A stretch of DNA of 64,000 nucleotides from Paralichthys olivaceus (Eukaryota; Chordata; Actinopteri; Pleuronectiformes; Paralichthyidae). Made by a program: the position numbers and the translations under genes. How positions within the stretch are numbered: the first letter of the stretch is position 1; each line of letters opens with the position of its first letter. The stretch covers positions 10,489,001-10,553,000 of the forward strand of contig NC_091111.1 in NCBI RefSeq assembly GCF_024713975.1, in the 5' to 3' direction. The notes under the pieces are model-generated. The model was given only the letters and a program-made list of their open reading frames with translations, was not told where the DNA came from and made no database searches. This document shows, one piece after another, positions 48,694 to 61,887 of this stretch.

Positions 48694-51600
48694 TCATTGA
48701 GATGAATGGGAGACTGGTGGGAGCCTTTTTGGCTCTCCTGCACGTGCAATTTCTCGGAGAGAGTTTTGCATCAGCTGGGTTGTCTTTATCATCAGTGACA
48801 CCTCAGCTGTAAGGATTTTCACAGTCGATCGAAAATATGGAAAAACTGTCCCTTTGAAAGTGTGTTTGATGATGTGTATCCATGTTTTCTTATCAAGGTC
48901 GAAAAATGAAAGCGTTCCTTGGTCATAATCTAGATGCACTTTGATCTTTTTGGGTAAGACATCCTTTGAATCCATGCTGTTGTGAGTGAGAAGTTCAAAC
49001 AATGGTCCTCCAGGACCATAATTATAAATGCCACAGATGAGTGAAGGGGTTGCATCCCCGGCTTTAGCAGCCACACCAACAGCCCAAAAACCTTTCACCT
49101 CCACATCCCAGCTGTGTTTCCCAGAACTAAATCCTTCAAAGCCGAGAACAGCGCTACAGTGATCTCTCTCTGGGTTATTGGGAAGCTGCTGAGCCTTCTT
49201 ACTTTCTGACAAATGAGTCAGATTCTCTGACAGAATCAGTTGTGTGCCACTGGTGTTTGGGTCCAGAGTTACAGGGGCTGGATGGAAACATGAAAACGTA
49301 CGTTTATGGGACTGTTTTTAAGGCATTTCTTTCTCAATAATTTAAAACCTCAAAATGTGGTGAGCCAGAAACAACAATGCATTGCTTACTGTATTTGATC
49401 ATATTCTTCATCTGGCACCACACTTTGAACAGCAGGTTCCCGACATGTTGGCCCTCATCGATCAGGGCTCCCGATGGAATCTCTGGCTCTTGCAGGTTGC
49501 ACTTTGATCTGGAAGAAAATACGGCAGCCAGAGAATAACCAGTGAAATAATGTATTGATAGCATTTTAGTTTGGAGCAATGTACTCATGAAACAACAACA
49601 AAAAACGTAAGCAAGGAATAAATATATGGATAACTTAGCTTATGAAAAAGCTCAAACTTGGATTAATTTTCCCATCATGCATCAGTTCTTCTATTTATTT
49701 CTTGGAATGGACAAGACTTTAACCGTGTGACATCATGTACGAGAGCGACCTTTTTGCACATGCACCTGGCTACCGACATAGCTCGGATCCGCCGGACCCC
49801 AAAATCTAACATTTCATGGAAAATCAGTTCAGTAGTTTAAAATAGGCAAAGAATCCACTTACCGCTCCATAGTGGACTTGACATTCTGTCAAAAAGTAAA
49901 AAAGACAACATAAATTACCCCAATTTGTTCCATGTTTAATATCAAAATCAGAAGAGACAAGTGATCACTAAGTACCAGCATGAATGAGAGGTCCTCAGCT
50001 TTCAGCTCCCGATTTATAGTTTCGATCCTGTCTGCGAGCGAAGAGATCTCTTCCTTCACATTAACAATCTTGATGTTCAGTGTGTCACTTTTAAGCGCCA
50101 CCTCCTTCCTCAGTGCATCTATCCTGGCAGCCTCCTGCGTCCTCAGAAACTGGTAAAGCTTCTGAAATTCCTCTTTGATTGTTGCCTCTGTCTGCCGAGC
50201 CTGGAGCTGAGAAAAAAAAACATATGTTGTCTCTATGACCTAGAGTCCGACCAATATGGATTCATGGGGGCAGATGTTTGTGCATGTGAATGTGCTGATT
50301 TCCCGATATTACTATGAAAAAGAAATGTAATTGAGGCTTGATATTTTACAGTTAAACCAAAATACTATAAATAAAAAGAAAACACAAATACAACTAAATA
50401 AATACCAAAATACACATCTTTTCAGCAGTGATTTTTATTCTTAAAATAAAAGTTTTCGAATCAGCATAAACACTGATACCGATGTAAGGGACATATCAGC
50501 AGTCAGGCTTGTTTATGAACACTATGGTACTTTGTATGGTACTTTGTACTTTACCTTGATGTGGCTGGCCATTTTATTACAGTTGAGCTTATGTACTTTC
50601 AATGATCCCAGCTTGGATTTTAAATGCATCCGCTGAATTCTGAGATTGGTCTAAAAACAAAAGTGGAACATGTTACTTTACATCAGTGGCTCAGGTAGAC
50701 AACACTTTTATTTGCTGCGTCAGGTAAGTCACATTGTCGATCACAGCAACAAAGTGTTCACGACAACATCAAAGATAACTGATTCTCCACTTCGGGTTCT
50801 GAGTACTGAAGCAGCAGCGCTGGCTTCAGCGTTCTGTGGACTGAGACCTGAAGCAGTATAATTACTGCAGGTCACTTTCACAGAAAAGCCATTTTCGAAA
50901 TGAACTCCTAGATATTTGGTCTTTTACAGTTTTGCTTCAGTCAAGTGTTAGAAATGTCTACATCAATCCTTCGGACGACCTCCTGCTGTTTTGGCTCATT
51001 CGGACATTGTTCAGTGTTTTTCTTCAGAGTTGCGCTCTCACACACAATCCCTCTGGATAATGTCAGGAGATTATCCGGAGTCCAGTGCATGTCTGAAAGG
51101 AGGCCATTCCACACAGGGATGTTTAGAATGAGCACTATACTAGTTTAGATCGATCATAGAGGTAGATTAATTGAATCTCTGTGCTAGCATATACATGCAC
51201 AACATATCAATATATGTTAGACTTTTGTTATATTGCCATTGATGATAATTATATTGGGATGGTTATTGATATTGATTTATTTCCCCGCCCTATAGGAAGA
51301 ATAATTTGAAAATGTTTTAAATTTCACAACAACTTTTAAAACAACAAATCAAACAACACACAGCGGTGCTCACCCTGTGCTCCTCTGCTGCTTCATTGAT
51401 GGGGGAGAAGTTGTGCTTCTTGTGTTTTTGTGCATCTCTACAAACCAGACAGATGAGCTGCTGATCGTCCCGACAGAACAGCTTGAGTTTCTCCTTGTGC
51501 AGGTCGCACAGATCCTGGGCTCCTGACGCTGCTCTCGCACTCACCTCCTGCCTCAGGTTGTCTGACAGGTCCTTCAGCGCCAAATTACGCGCGGGCCGAG

Positions 51601-51778
51601 CCATCGGGAAGATCTCCATGCAGAGCGGACACGTGTGCACTTTGCTCTGTCTCCACCACTCCTGCAGACAGAGCTTACAGAAGCTGTGTCCACACAGCAG
51701 GACCACAGGGTCTTGGAATATGTCACAGCACACGGGGCAGGTGCAAACCACCTCAGACTGTGATACATTAGCAGCCAT
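48694..51778 (-). CDS. TRIM family E3 ubiquitin ligase (RING, B-box, coiled coil, PRY/SPRY), complete in six exons
   Basis: Exons on the - strand are 51778-51374, 50650-50555, 50206-49976, 49885-49863, 49508-49390 and 49277-48694. They total 1458 nt (485 aa plus stop), with GT-AG boundaries and phases that close exactly. The 96-, 231- and 23-nt exons are the hallmark pattern of class IV TRIM genes. A C3HC4 RING lies at 14-53 (C14, C17, C29, H31, C34, C37, C50, C53). A B-box 2 at 91-122 has C91, H94, C102, D105, C110, C113, H119 and H122. The coiled coil spans about 130-250. PRY/SPRY spans about 292-470, with VTLDPNTSGTQLILSE, LPNNPERD, VLGFEGFSSGKHSWDVEV and VFPYF. All zinc ligands are present, so ligase activity is expected. 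The start is the MAANVSQ methionine; an in-frame ATG 14 codons upstream is also possible. Fish relatives (TRIM35-like, zinc-binding protein A33-like) often act in antiviral signalling; the substrate here is unknown. An AATAAA lies 19 nt past the stop, at 48675-48670. Confidence 0.92.
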
Positions 51779-51991
51779 GTTACTCTGTCTTGTCTCTTCC
51801 TGCTCTTTCCTGAAGCGCACTCTCAGTCACTGAGTCACGTCAACTAGTTCAGCCAGTGCTCAGATTAAGTCGCTTTTTGCATCAAGTAATATCAAAAATC
51901 TCCCCTGAACTCTAAACTCTACATAAAACCTACACACACGCGCGCTAAAGTCCTGGATTTCTTCAGAAAGCGAGAGAAGCTTCAAGACGCT

Positions 51992-52020
51992 GACTTCCTG
52001 TTTCTTCTTCCTGTTTCACT
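51992..52020 (-). promoter_or_regulatory. ISRE/ETS-IRF-like element upstream of the TRIM gene
   Basis: On the - strand this reads AGTGAAACAGGAAG, then AAGAAACAGGAAGTC. These are repeated GAAA and GGAA cores spaced as in interferon-stimulated or ETS-IRF composite sites, about 215-240 bp before the TRIM ATG. The match to the ISRE consensus is close but imperfect. Confidence 0.35.
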
Positions 52021-52029
52021 GTAAAGAGG

Positions 52030-53015
52030 GAGGAGCGATCACTGTTGAGACAAACAGCTTCAAACTAACCAAAGAATCAGTCAAGTATGGAAGATTGTCG
52101 GTGCCACACATTAAAGAAATGAGAGGAGGAAGATTCTGTTTTCCATGAGTGTTTTGAGAATGTATCAGGGCCACTGCAAAGTAAAATAAATAGAGAGACA
52201 TAGAGAATAAAGTTGTATTTTAGAAAAATAACAGCATCATTTGTAATAATTACAAAAAAGTTGTGTTTATATAAGAATACAATTATAATTTAAGTTATAA
52301 TTAAGTTGATGAAAATTGTAATTTTACAAAAATGAAGTCAAACGTTGTAATGATGACAAAAAAGTTGTATTTTTAAAAGAATAGAATTGTAATTTTACAA
52401 GAATAACATAGGTATCAGAATATCAGCCACTCACCTGTTTTAAAATACAGAATGTGAAGCAGTTTATTAAGTTAAAATTTAGGTTTCACAAATAACAGAC
52501 AACTTAATAGTTGGCTGATCAGCACCAGATTTTCATAACTATCAGGACTTTGAAAATGTTGTGCAAGAAACTTTAGTAATGTGGTGAGAACTATATCATT
52601 GTAACTGCTATAATACTCATCATATGTACATATAAATAATTGTCCATGTACTTGTCTTTGTTATGAATGAATGCCACCAGAATAACATTATATAGGAAGG
52701 GGTTTTAACTGGACTATAAGAAGAAAAACATACATGCACAATAGATCTATGCAATTATTGTAGTTTGAAATTTTTGAATAAAATACAATTGCTTGAGTCT
52801 AATTTCAGTATATTTGTGTTCTCCTCCTGTCCACTCTCTCTCCCTCTCTCTTTCTCTCTCCCCCTGTTCTCTCTCTCTCACTCTCTAGCACATGTGCACA
52901 CAAGCTCCGTGCATAAGATTCTCAGCAGTGAAAATCACAAGCGATTTGCCCCCTGACCGCTGCAGCAATAGCTATCAAAGGCTAACTGTTTTAACATGAC
53001 AGCACACATGTGGCC

Positions 53016-53017
<2 letters not shown>
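52030..53017. other. Intergenic DNA, no gene seen
   Basis: Very AT-rich sequence, including a degenerate alternating pattern (AAAAGTTGTATTTT, TAATTTTACAA) at about 52200-52410. CT-rich tracts occur at 52830-52890. No gene is supported. Confidence 0.5.

Positions 53018-53057
<40 letters not shown>
53018..53057. repeat. (CT)n microsatellite
   Basis: About 19 CT units, uninterrupted. Confidence 0.95.
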
Positions 53058-53060
<3 letters not shown>

Positions 53061-56000
53061 CTAAACTACACTTAGCTTATCTGTAAAATCTGGATCAACT
53101 GTTTCTCCAGTTTCATGCAACATATTTTGTATATAACACAGATTAGGAAACAACTGTTGGCTGAATAAATACTAATAAATCCACTTGTGGACATGATATT
53201 TACCTTGAGAGAGAACAACATTTTGCACATTTGCAGCTTATATTTTTCTCCAAAGTTGTCTTTTTTTAGACTCGTGGTCTTGAAGTAAATTTAAAACTTT
53301 AAAATATTAAAGTGGTTTTCGGCCAAATGCTTTAACTACATGTTGCCAAACTTCTGCCTCAGTCATTTTTGCTTCAGTTTGGTTTGATATGATTTGTCAC
53401 TGTATGAAAACCTCCACCGTCAGTATAGAGGTCAGTGATCAGCCCATCCATATTTCTCACAGAGGAAACAGTGAATAGTGTGCGCTCGGTTACATAACCT
53501 CGCGATAATGTCTCTCACACGGCCATATGCCCTTTTCCCACTGCCTCTCTTCGGCTGGTGTAATTATTAGGCCTGAGGATAGTGGCGCGGGGGTGGATTC
53601 TTGCGAGACTGTTCCTATACTTAATATTATGTCTATAACCATAAAACATTCAATCCACATAAAGCCAAGTGTTCTGGATCTGGCCACAGTAGCTTCCCAA
53701 GGGTGGCGCAGTAAAAACCGCCCCGAGCTGCCATTAGGTGGAGGGAGCTGGAAGAAATACTGGACAGAGGCTGGGACCAAGAGCACAGCTGATGGTAAAC
53801 TAATTTTGTTACCCCCCTCCTCACACACACACACAGTGCATGTTGCATTCATACACACGGCATACACATTTATTTGGCACACACACCCTGTATTGTATTA
53901 TACTCTCTCTTAGGACTCTCGATGTGGGACAAAATCGCACACGCTCTCTCTCTTTCTCTGTCTCTCTCGCTCTTTCCATCTTTCCCCCTCCACCACTCTC
54001 AAACACACTTTTGATCACCATCTCGCCGAGTTAGACATATGCTCCATCATTTGCCTTGAGGGATAAAAGACTGGGAAGGAATTCAGCGAGACGCTGCAGC
54101 ACTGCTCAGCAGACTCTTGGAGAGAAGTGCTGTATTTGTGTGTATTAGCAGTATTCACCCACGCAGCTTTCCTGTCTGTGTAATACTATACATGTCTAAA
54201 TCTGGACTTGATATTCAATGTACAGTATTTCGAATGAGGAGAAGAAGACATTAGTCATGTCCTTTATGTAATATATAGTTCCAATTATGACTGGAGCTGC
54301 ATGTTAATACCAGCAATCATTCTGTGAGGGCATATGTCAAAATGTAAATATTATACATCTTCATTTCAGTTTGAAACTGTTTTTCCTGCCTTATGTGGGT
54401 TAAAAGCACCTGAGACAACCTGCTGCTGTGATGCAAATTGAAAATGAATTGTTTACAGGAGGCCTGACACACAACTAAACTTTTGCAGAAAGAGCTGAAT
54501 TGATATCTTTTTTTGTTTTACTGTGCAAAGAGTGTCTCTGTTGGTGCCTGGACGCTCGTAAAGAGTGGGTGAAAAATAAAACAAGATGTAGACCAAGCGT
54601 AAGCTTCATGGCCGAACATTACAGGAATTTACGATGTGTTAAATGTTTCCTTTGTTCCTCCCCGTGACAGCTCGCTCCGGCAATTATGGAAGGCAACGAC
54701 CCGCGATGAGCTTGTTACATCCCTTGACCCCTTGTTCTATTCCTCACACTCTTCTAACATCATTTTTGAGTGAAAGTAGATGATTGATTGATTAACTCCT
54801 GCAATAAGTCATTATGTACGTCCAGCCAATCTGCACCATTTTTTCATGTCCATAAAGAATAATGCTTTCACTTGCATCTTTGTCACATTGTCAAAAATAT
54901 TAAACCAGCATGCATTCGTCCCACCACCATCTTTATATTAATTCAATATTGCGTCTGTTTTTCTTTCAATATCTTGGTCAAATCTGAAACCGCACTGTGG
55001 CACTTTGCCAGAGTCTAAAATGCCAGCAGTTTTTTTCCCCTGTGTACTCGGCCCCCTGAAATAAACCCCATGCACCATTCCATTTAGAAAACCAATTTAG
55101 GATGGAGGGTGGGGGCAGGAAAGGGAGATGTATAGGTTAGCTGTAGTAATAATCATAAATCACCTCTGAAATGCTGCCATGTCACATGCCAGACTGCGCC
55201 ACTAATGACCAGCCCCATCTTTCACCGGGTATTTTTATCTGTGTGCCCTGACACTCGACTTCTGGAAGCGTCCTCTCGTTTTACTTCGTCAGCACCTCAG
55301 CCCGGCCTGAGCACAAGTTCTTCGCATATCTATAAATACCAGCCAGCTAAATGGCATTTTCTCTCACCCACCCCCAGCTTGGCAAGAACCAGGAGCTCTG
55401 TGACTTGGCAAAGGGTCCCGCAGTCCTCCACCACTAAACATCTTGGGGCTAAGCCCCCCACCCACCCAAGCTTCACCCTCCGGAGAACAGCTGGACAAAA
55501 AAATAGATCCATCTGCCACTGTCTTCAAATTCCAAAGTGGTTTCAGTCTAATAAGTAGAAACTGGTTTTCACGAGGTCTAGTAAGAAGTAATAAACATTA
55601 ATGCATGGATCTGTTAAAACAACATGCAGAGTCGTTATAATAAATGTAGTTAATGTATCAACATACAACAGAACATGTCAACTCGTATATATATGCACAG
55701 ACACACATGCACACGCCAGAAACACACACACCTGTACGTGCTTCCTTTGTGCAGAATGTTCTGCCAAGTTTTTTAAGCTCGCTGACATGTGGCACTAGAG
55801 ACTGCAGGTCAGCGACAGCTTCCTGCTATTTTGGGCTCTGTCGGAGCTTGAGGTTTTAATTTATTCTGCCAGAATGTGTCGATCACTGAGCAGGGTTCAG
55901 GCCTGAGTCTGCTGCGGGGAAGGAGGAGGAGGAGGAGGAGGAGGGGGCAGGCACCAGGGGTTAGGCCTTACTTTTACTGAAGGATTAAACTGATATTAAT

Positions 56001-56639
56001 ATCATATCATTCCAACCCTTACTCACCATGCCCACACTCAACACAAACACATGCACAAAATGGCAAAAACATTATACGTCATGATTTTTTTGGTTTACTG
56101 TAGACATTCACAAGCAAGAAATAACTTATTTTAAATGAGGTGGGAAGCCAGAGAGGGATCTTGTGCTTAACACTGTTCTTGCGCCACCTACTATTTGGAT
56201 GGGGCACCTGTGGTGCGAGATGTATTCTGTGTTATGTTTTCCTAGGGAAGCTCATCAATGTAATTGCAGGAGAAAAGAAATGGCTGAGGTATCCGGTGTC
56301 TGCAGCCCTAAAAACAGACTAACGGCACAGGGAGATATACTGTACATACTATAAAACACTATACGACCATAATTCTCCTTCTTTTAGCATCAGGCAACTG
56401 TTTGCCATTTAGGCGCCTCCCCAGAGTCAACATGGCATAGTGTGACTGCAGCACTTTTCCTGTACAATTACCAGAGGAAACTTGGAGAGTGCACACCTCC
56501 GCCAATGCTAATGCCCTATCTCCTCATATTAAAGACAGAGAAAAGAAAACTCTTAAGTAGTTCTTGTTACACTGAAGTATGTCCATGGTTTTAATAGGTG
56601 TGGTTGTGATGTGTTATTTGATCCTTTTAAAACATCACA

Positions 56640-56790
56640 ATTGACAGCTGACATTGACATCACTATACAGTGGCTCCATCCCCTAAACGCTACAGCGCAG
56701 AATCTAGCTCCTAATGTACAAGATGGCTTGTAGTGGGAGAAGGTGGAGACACGTGATCCATCTTAATATACAGTTTATGGTAAGAGTGGT
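56640..56790 (-). repeat. Dispersed fish repeat, inverted copy
   Basis: The reverse strand reads CCATAAACTGTATATTAAGA, TGGATCACGTGTCTCCACCT and TCTCCCACT, matching the left part of the repeat at 58335-58500. It is a noncoding element common in percomorph fish. Confidence 0.5.
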
Positions 56791-58334
56791 AAATTGCACT
56801 GGAAAATAGATACTGTGATTTTTATAAAAGAAGTTGTTCATCTTGAGGTTAATCATCATAGATTAACAGTCACCTGGATTTCATGGATTCCTGAACATTG
56901 TCCTACAAACCCATTGTCAAGAGAAACGCACTTCCAATGGGGCCCTGGTCACTGCACCCCTTCGTGAAACATTGCACTCAAATGCGAGGGACCTCTGTTC
57001 CTTTTCTCGTTTCCACCAGACAGTCAATACTTCTCTTTTTTAAAGCGTGACCACAATAAATCCTGGACCTCAACCACGTATTTAATTGCAACCATGATGA
57101 CGAAGCTCAACTAGCTTTAACAAAGTCTTTTTAACCCAAACCACAATGTTTCCCTGACCTTAACAAAGTAATTATTCTAACCAAAGTATGATCTTTCCCT
57201 TAACACAACCAAGTCATTTCATAGCATTGTCACTTCATAAAATTGATTTATTCTTCAATGGTGACTTGCAGCGGTTTGGACGGGCACAGACACATGATGT
57301 CGGCCTGATGTACAGAGGTGTTATACCAGAAACATCCTCGATGCATAGTCTTGTAGACAGCACGGGCTTACAAGGTATTTTATTGTTTCATTTGGAGGGG
57401 ATCCAACCACAGTGGAATTTATTCGCCTCTCATAATTGACAAGACAGTGGCGAGGGATTAATCCAAACCTTGGGTCACGTCACTAATACTAAATCCATGT
57501 TCTCCTGTGGCCTGCTGCCGGGATCAGCTCCAGCGCCCAGTGAAACAGACAAATGGAAAAGGAAAATGAAGGGATGTAAGGATGAAAAGTAGTGAGGGTA
57601 AACAGAAAATGAACATGTCAGCTTCCTCTACTCTCTGCTCCCTCTGTTTTTATTTTGCCTTGGAAATGCAATGTGAGTGACTTTCTAGTTCTCTCTCTAG
57701 GCCTGCCAGCCAATGCCACAAAGAACATCAGTCTTTTTTCTCAGTGTTTGTGTACAGAGCACGATGCCAGGGAAACTTAAGCTCTTTTCATTCTCCACAA
57801 TATTACATTCAAAAGTCTTTGCATAAACAAATAAATTGCATTTGTGTGCATGAGAGAGACAGAGAGATGTATTTGTGTGTGTGTCAGCAGTGTCTATGAA
57901 ACAACAATCGCGGATCAGTCAGAGACGGTGCTGACATCACCATCCCAAATAAATGACAGCATGGTGAAAGAGCGCTGGGCCGAGGCCAGTGGGATCCGAA
58001 AGTCACAGAATCCATAAGCCATAACAAACATTCCATTTTTCAAATAAACTAAACTCTGAGGCCAAACCTGTCATCTTTTTTTTGGGGGGGGGCACTGAGG
58101 AGCAGTGATGTCTGATCTTACCCTCAGAAGATTTATTGATATCTGTTTTGTACATTCAGCATGTTTTCTGGCTTCCCTGTGTGTAATTGTTTTCTGTCTA
58201 CAGATTATCTATAGCACCATGTTTACTCTCTGTCTGTGTGACTGTCATGTCTCCCCTCGTATGTACATTATATTTCTTACATCCAAATGACTCTTTGACT
58301 GACTTTCTCATCACTTCAAAACAGAAGTTGTCTG

Positions 58335-58500
58335 TGTCATAAACTCTATATAAAGATGGAAGACGTGTCTCCACTTCCTCCCACTTTAATATGGGATTAA
58401 GACCTACCCAAAATCATCTGACTTTTTAGTTTGGTTCCATCAACTAACATGGAGGAGGCAGGGTTTAGAAGCTATGATGTCGGCCACCAGGTATCCAGTA
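58335..58500 (+). repeat. Dispersed fish repeat, direct copy
   Basis: Reads ATAAACTCTATATAAAGATG, AGACGTGTCTCCACTTCCTC, ACATGGAGGAGGCAGGGTTT and GTCGGCCACCAGG. About 50 bp match the reverse strand of 56640-56790. The right part matches my memory of the same family. Confidence 0.5.
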
Positions 58501-59032
58501 GTATCCTATTGTTTATTATAGGAAAACACCTGTGGACTGTAAGTCAAATATATTTTCTATATTAGATATAATATAATCTAAAAATATTTTAATCTTTTCT
58601 GTGTTCTCCTAAATATAGATTGATTTGATTTTTGATTTCATATTCATCTTAATAGTAATACATTTTTAGGAAAAACATACAATAACGTAAACTAAATTGA
58701 ATCAAATCTTTAAATCAAACTTTATTCAAACATAAGAAAATGAATAAAATAAAAAACGTATATCTAGACCTGTATATTTGCTGATATTCCTACACAATAC
58801 ATAAATACATATACATTCATGCACACATACATGCCTCTAAAGAATGAATTGTAGACTCTTTATTTACACTAACATACACATCACTTGTTGAGTATGGGAG
58901 CAGGAGAAAGCAACATGTGTATATTGTCCATATATTGTCAATGCCACATTTATCAAATTAATAACGCAATGATCCCCCAGTGTGTATTATACCAAACAAA
59001 AACAAGTGCATGGATATACAAATAAACAATTG

Positions 59033-59084
59033 ACAGATAGATAGATAGATAGATAGACAGACAGAAGGACAGATAGATAGATAA
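59033..59084. repeat. (GATA)/(GACA) microsatellite
   Basis: Two short ATAG blocks separated by GACAGACAGAAGGACA. Confidence 0.9.
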
Positions 59085-59168
59085 AACTGTTCGACAAACT
59101 GTTATCACCCTCCCTCCCCCCCTTCCCATCCTTTGGTCACTTGCCCAACACCGTCCACAGGGCAGCTG

Positions 59169-59180
59169 TGCGCATGCGCA
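59169..59180. promoter_or_regulatory. eya4: NRF1-type palindrome TGCGCATGCGCA, candidate eya4 promoter
   Basis: A perfect NRF1-like palindrome at the start of a CpG-richer segment (59150-59630), just upstream of the probable first exon of eya4. Such sites are typical of TATA-less CpG promoters. Use is inferred. Confidence 0.45.
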
Positions 59181-59199
59181 GCGCCTCTTGTCTCCAGTA

Positions 59200-59628
59200 A
59201 TGAAGTTGAGTGTAATGCCTGTGAACAGCCTGCTGCTCCAACTTGGACGCGGACTGAAAATAATGGTGTTCCCCGCAGTAGTGAGCGGATCTCGGTTCAC
59301 CGACACCGAGCCCCGGGACGTGCGCGTGTTGACTTTGTAATTTTTTGTTTTGTTTAGACAAGTTGGAGTTGCCGCTCCTGCTCGTGAGTGTGTGTGTTTT
59401 TATACATATTTCAGTGTGTTTGTGTCTGGCTGGTCATGGGCAGCAGTGCGTGAGGCGCCTCGGTCCAGTCAGTGACAGGCTGCAGACAGCAGGGAGAGCT
59501 GTGCACACACACGCGCACACAGACACACACGCGCACGCACGCTGCATTTGATCATGAGAGCGAAGGAAGTGAAGTGAAGGAAATCTGGGAGCTGGTTTCT
59601 CGCTGTGACGGACGTCATTTTGACACAG
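59200..59628 (+). other. eya4: Probable noncoding first exon of eya4
   Basis: GC-rich sequence ends at a donor GACACAG/GTACAG at 59628/59629. It includes CRE-like TGACG at 59606-59610 and GACGTCA at 59611-59617. It lies 3.6 kb before the eya4 start-codon exon and in the same orientation. The 5' limit is not determined. It could instead belong to an unrelated transcript. Confidence 0.4.
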
Positions 59629-61887
59629 GTACAGTCACCTCTTTTTTTTTAAATTTTCACTTTAATTATAACTTTACAGACGGCTGCACACCTGTGGTTT
59701 TACTCTGATAAATATCAGGACCGTCTCTGAGCTCTGTGCATGATAACTTGACAGCTGACACAGGTATTGCCTTTGATCCATTCAGTATTTTTATTTAGAA
59801 ATATGGATTAAATATTATTAAATATAATATAATATAAAAATTTAAATATACCATATAATTCAAATTTGACAATTATTACGATATCATATATTTATTAATG
59901 TGAGTTGTTGTTGTAATAAAGTGATATTTGCTAATAAATCAAAGGATATATAATTTAATGTAGTCAATACTCAGTTAAACACACTTCAGGTGATATATAC
60001 ATTTTCATTTTCACATAATACCTTTTTGGACAATAACAGTACATTAATCAGGATTTTATCAACCTCATTATAACTGGATAAACTTTTATCATAAGGAAAA
60101 AATAGTAAAAATCCATTAATAAAAATAAAATAGGTCTTAATATGATAATTAGTTTCCACATGAGAATCCCTAATAGACATGGAGGTCAGTGTCACTGCGT
60201 CATCATCATCAGCGTCCAGATTTCATCAGTGGACTGATGGAGGGCTTCACTCTTCACATTGTGTCCAGTCCACTGGGTCTTTTCTCCCCATCATCCCCGT
60301 GCACCTCTGCTCCCACGTGGAGTTTGTGTTTATATTTGATATGTGGGAAATAGGAATCTTATACCTACTTGGCTCTCCGGGGCTTGAGTTGCCTCTGGCT
60401 ATTGGCCGGTCCCTAACAACATGACAAGTTACGCGTCGACTCAAAATCTGATAGGGCCTGCTGCGCCGTAATCCACACAGGTCGGGTTTCACATTAAGGA
60501 CTCATACTTAATCAACGCGCATTAATGCGTGAGAGGAGGAGAGGTGGAGATTTGGAAAAAATCATAAAACTCCTGCAGACATAAATACATCGAGCCAACA
60601 CAATTAATTAATATCAGGCCTTTTTAAAATTTCAATTAAATTCCAATTCAGTTCAAAGTTCAAACAAGAAATTGTGCGTAATTTTTGCATCATGGTGTAA
60701 CTGAAAAAATTAACAGATGACTGTCCTATTGGAAAATATTTTAAAATGTTCGAAAACAATTGTATAAATGTATGATTTTTTTAATTCAAAATCATTTCTC
60801 TTCATGTCATATTTATTTCACACTTTATATCTTCTTCTACTTCTTTTTCTTACTTATCTATATAATTTTATTCTTGCAGTTAAATACTTATTTATTCATT
60901 TAAAATAAATTCAATATAAGACTTAGAAAAACAGCCTTTATAGAATTTGACTCTCGCATGTATTATTTATAAAACATGTTTTTAACGACAGGCACAATTA
61001 TTCCCACAACTCTATCTAATTAAAGATATACGGGTGAAGACGTGTGTCTTTTATGTTAACTGTAAAGACATGTGGGATGATAATTCCTTTGACTGTGCCA
61101 TATTTTTTTTTTAATCGATTGGTGCTTAAAATGCGATTAAGTCAATAAACTAAGAGTCGAATGTAATATGTGTCAGACTTTTCGCTCCAACCGGTCCCTG
61201 CAGCCAGCAGCAGTCTGCGGTTTGTCCTGCGTGCGCCTCTCCTCGGCTTTTATAGCGTGAAATTACCGCAGTACAGGCCTGTTAGAGAGCACAATGTTAC
61301 AGTCCACCCTCTGCTCCTGCGCAGTCCCCGTGCGTGTCTCTTAAGTCGCTGTCAATAACCATAGTGAGAAATATAATTCTCTCTTCTGGGACTCAGAAGG
61401 AAATGGCAGGCATTATTGATTCCCTGTGCAGTGTCAGGTAACTGCTGGCTGGTTGTAAAGGGCCGTGTGAGGCATTCATGTGCAGTGGGACACATGCACT
61501 TATACAAGGTGGTGGGCATCAAACCATGTAGGCTGTCAGCAATTCACACTATTTAATTTTAAAAAGCACCAGCTATGATATATGTGTATTATTTATGAAG
61601 GGAAATCATAATCCGCACAATCCTTCTACTCCCCATGAGTGTTACATTTAATTTATAGTATGTGAATTAAACTTGCGTATAAATATATAGTAGCCTATAT
61701 AAGTTAAACACTTTAATGTTCCTCTGGGTGGTTTACGTGTGCGCATGGTTCACTACACATCCCCGTTCCAGAAGAAAATAAAGGAGAGAGTGAAAGGCAA
61801 CCAGATAGAGAGCTGATTCTGCCCTCCACAAAGGTGAGAGAGAGAGGGATGAAGAGAGAGAGAGAGAGGGGTGGGGGGGTGAGAGGA

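Larger units (their letters stand above)
53058..59100. other. Intergenic DNA between the TRIM gene and eya4
   Basis: Noncoding, with short CA and GGA tracts (53822-53836, 55918-55945). The segments 56640-56790 and 58335-58500 are listed as repeats. Nothing else with gene structure was recognised. Confidence 0.5.

Noticed and set aside
49785-49845. Segment in a TRIM intron resembling the AGTAGTTT repeat family
   Set aside because: Only a short block (ATTTCATGGAAAATCAGTTC) is similar, too little to claim a further copy.
53490-53913. Opposed frames of about 130 codons
   Set aside because: Both strands are open in the same place, no domain is recognised, and the region includes CA tracts.
61201-61436. 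Possible alternative eya4 exon (CCCTGCAG acceptor, GTGTCAG/GTAACT donor)
   Set aside because: Splice-like words occur by chance at this rate; there is no conserved frame, and the 42-nt candidate nearby has better sites.
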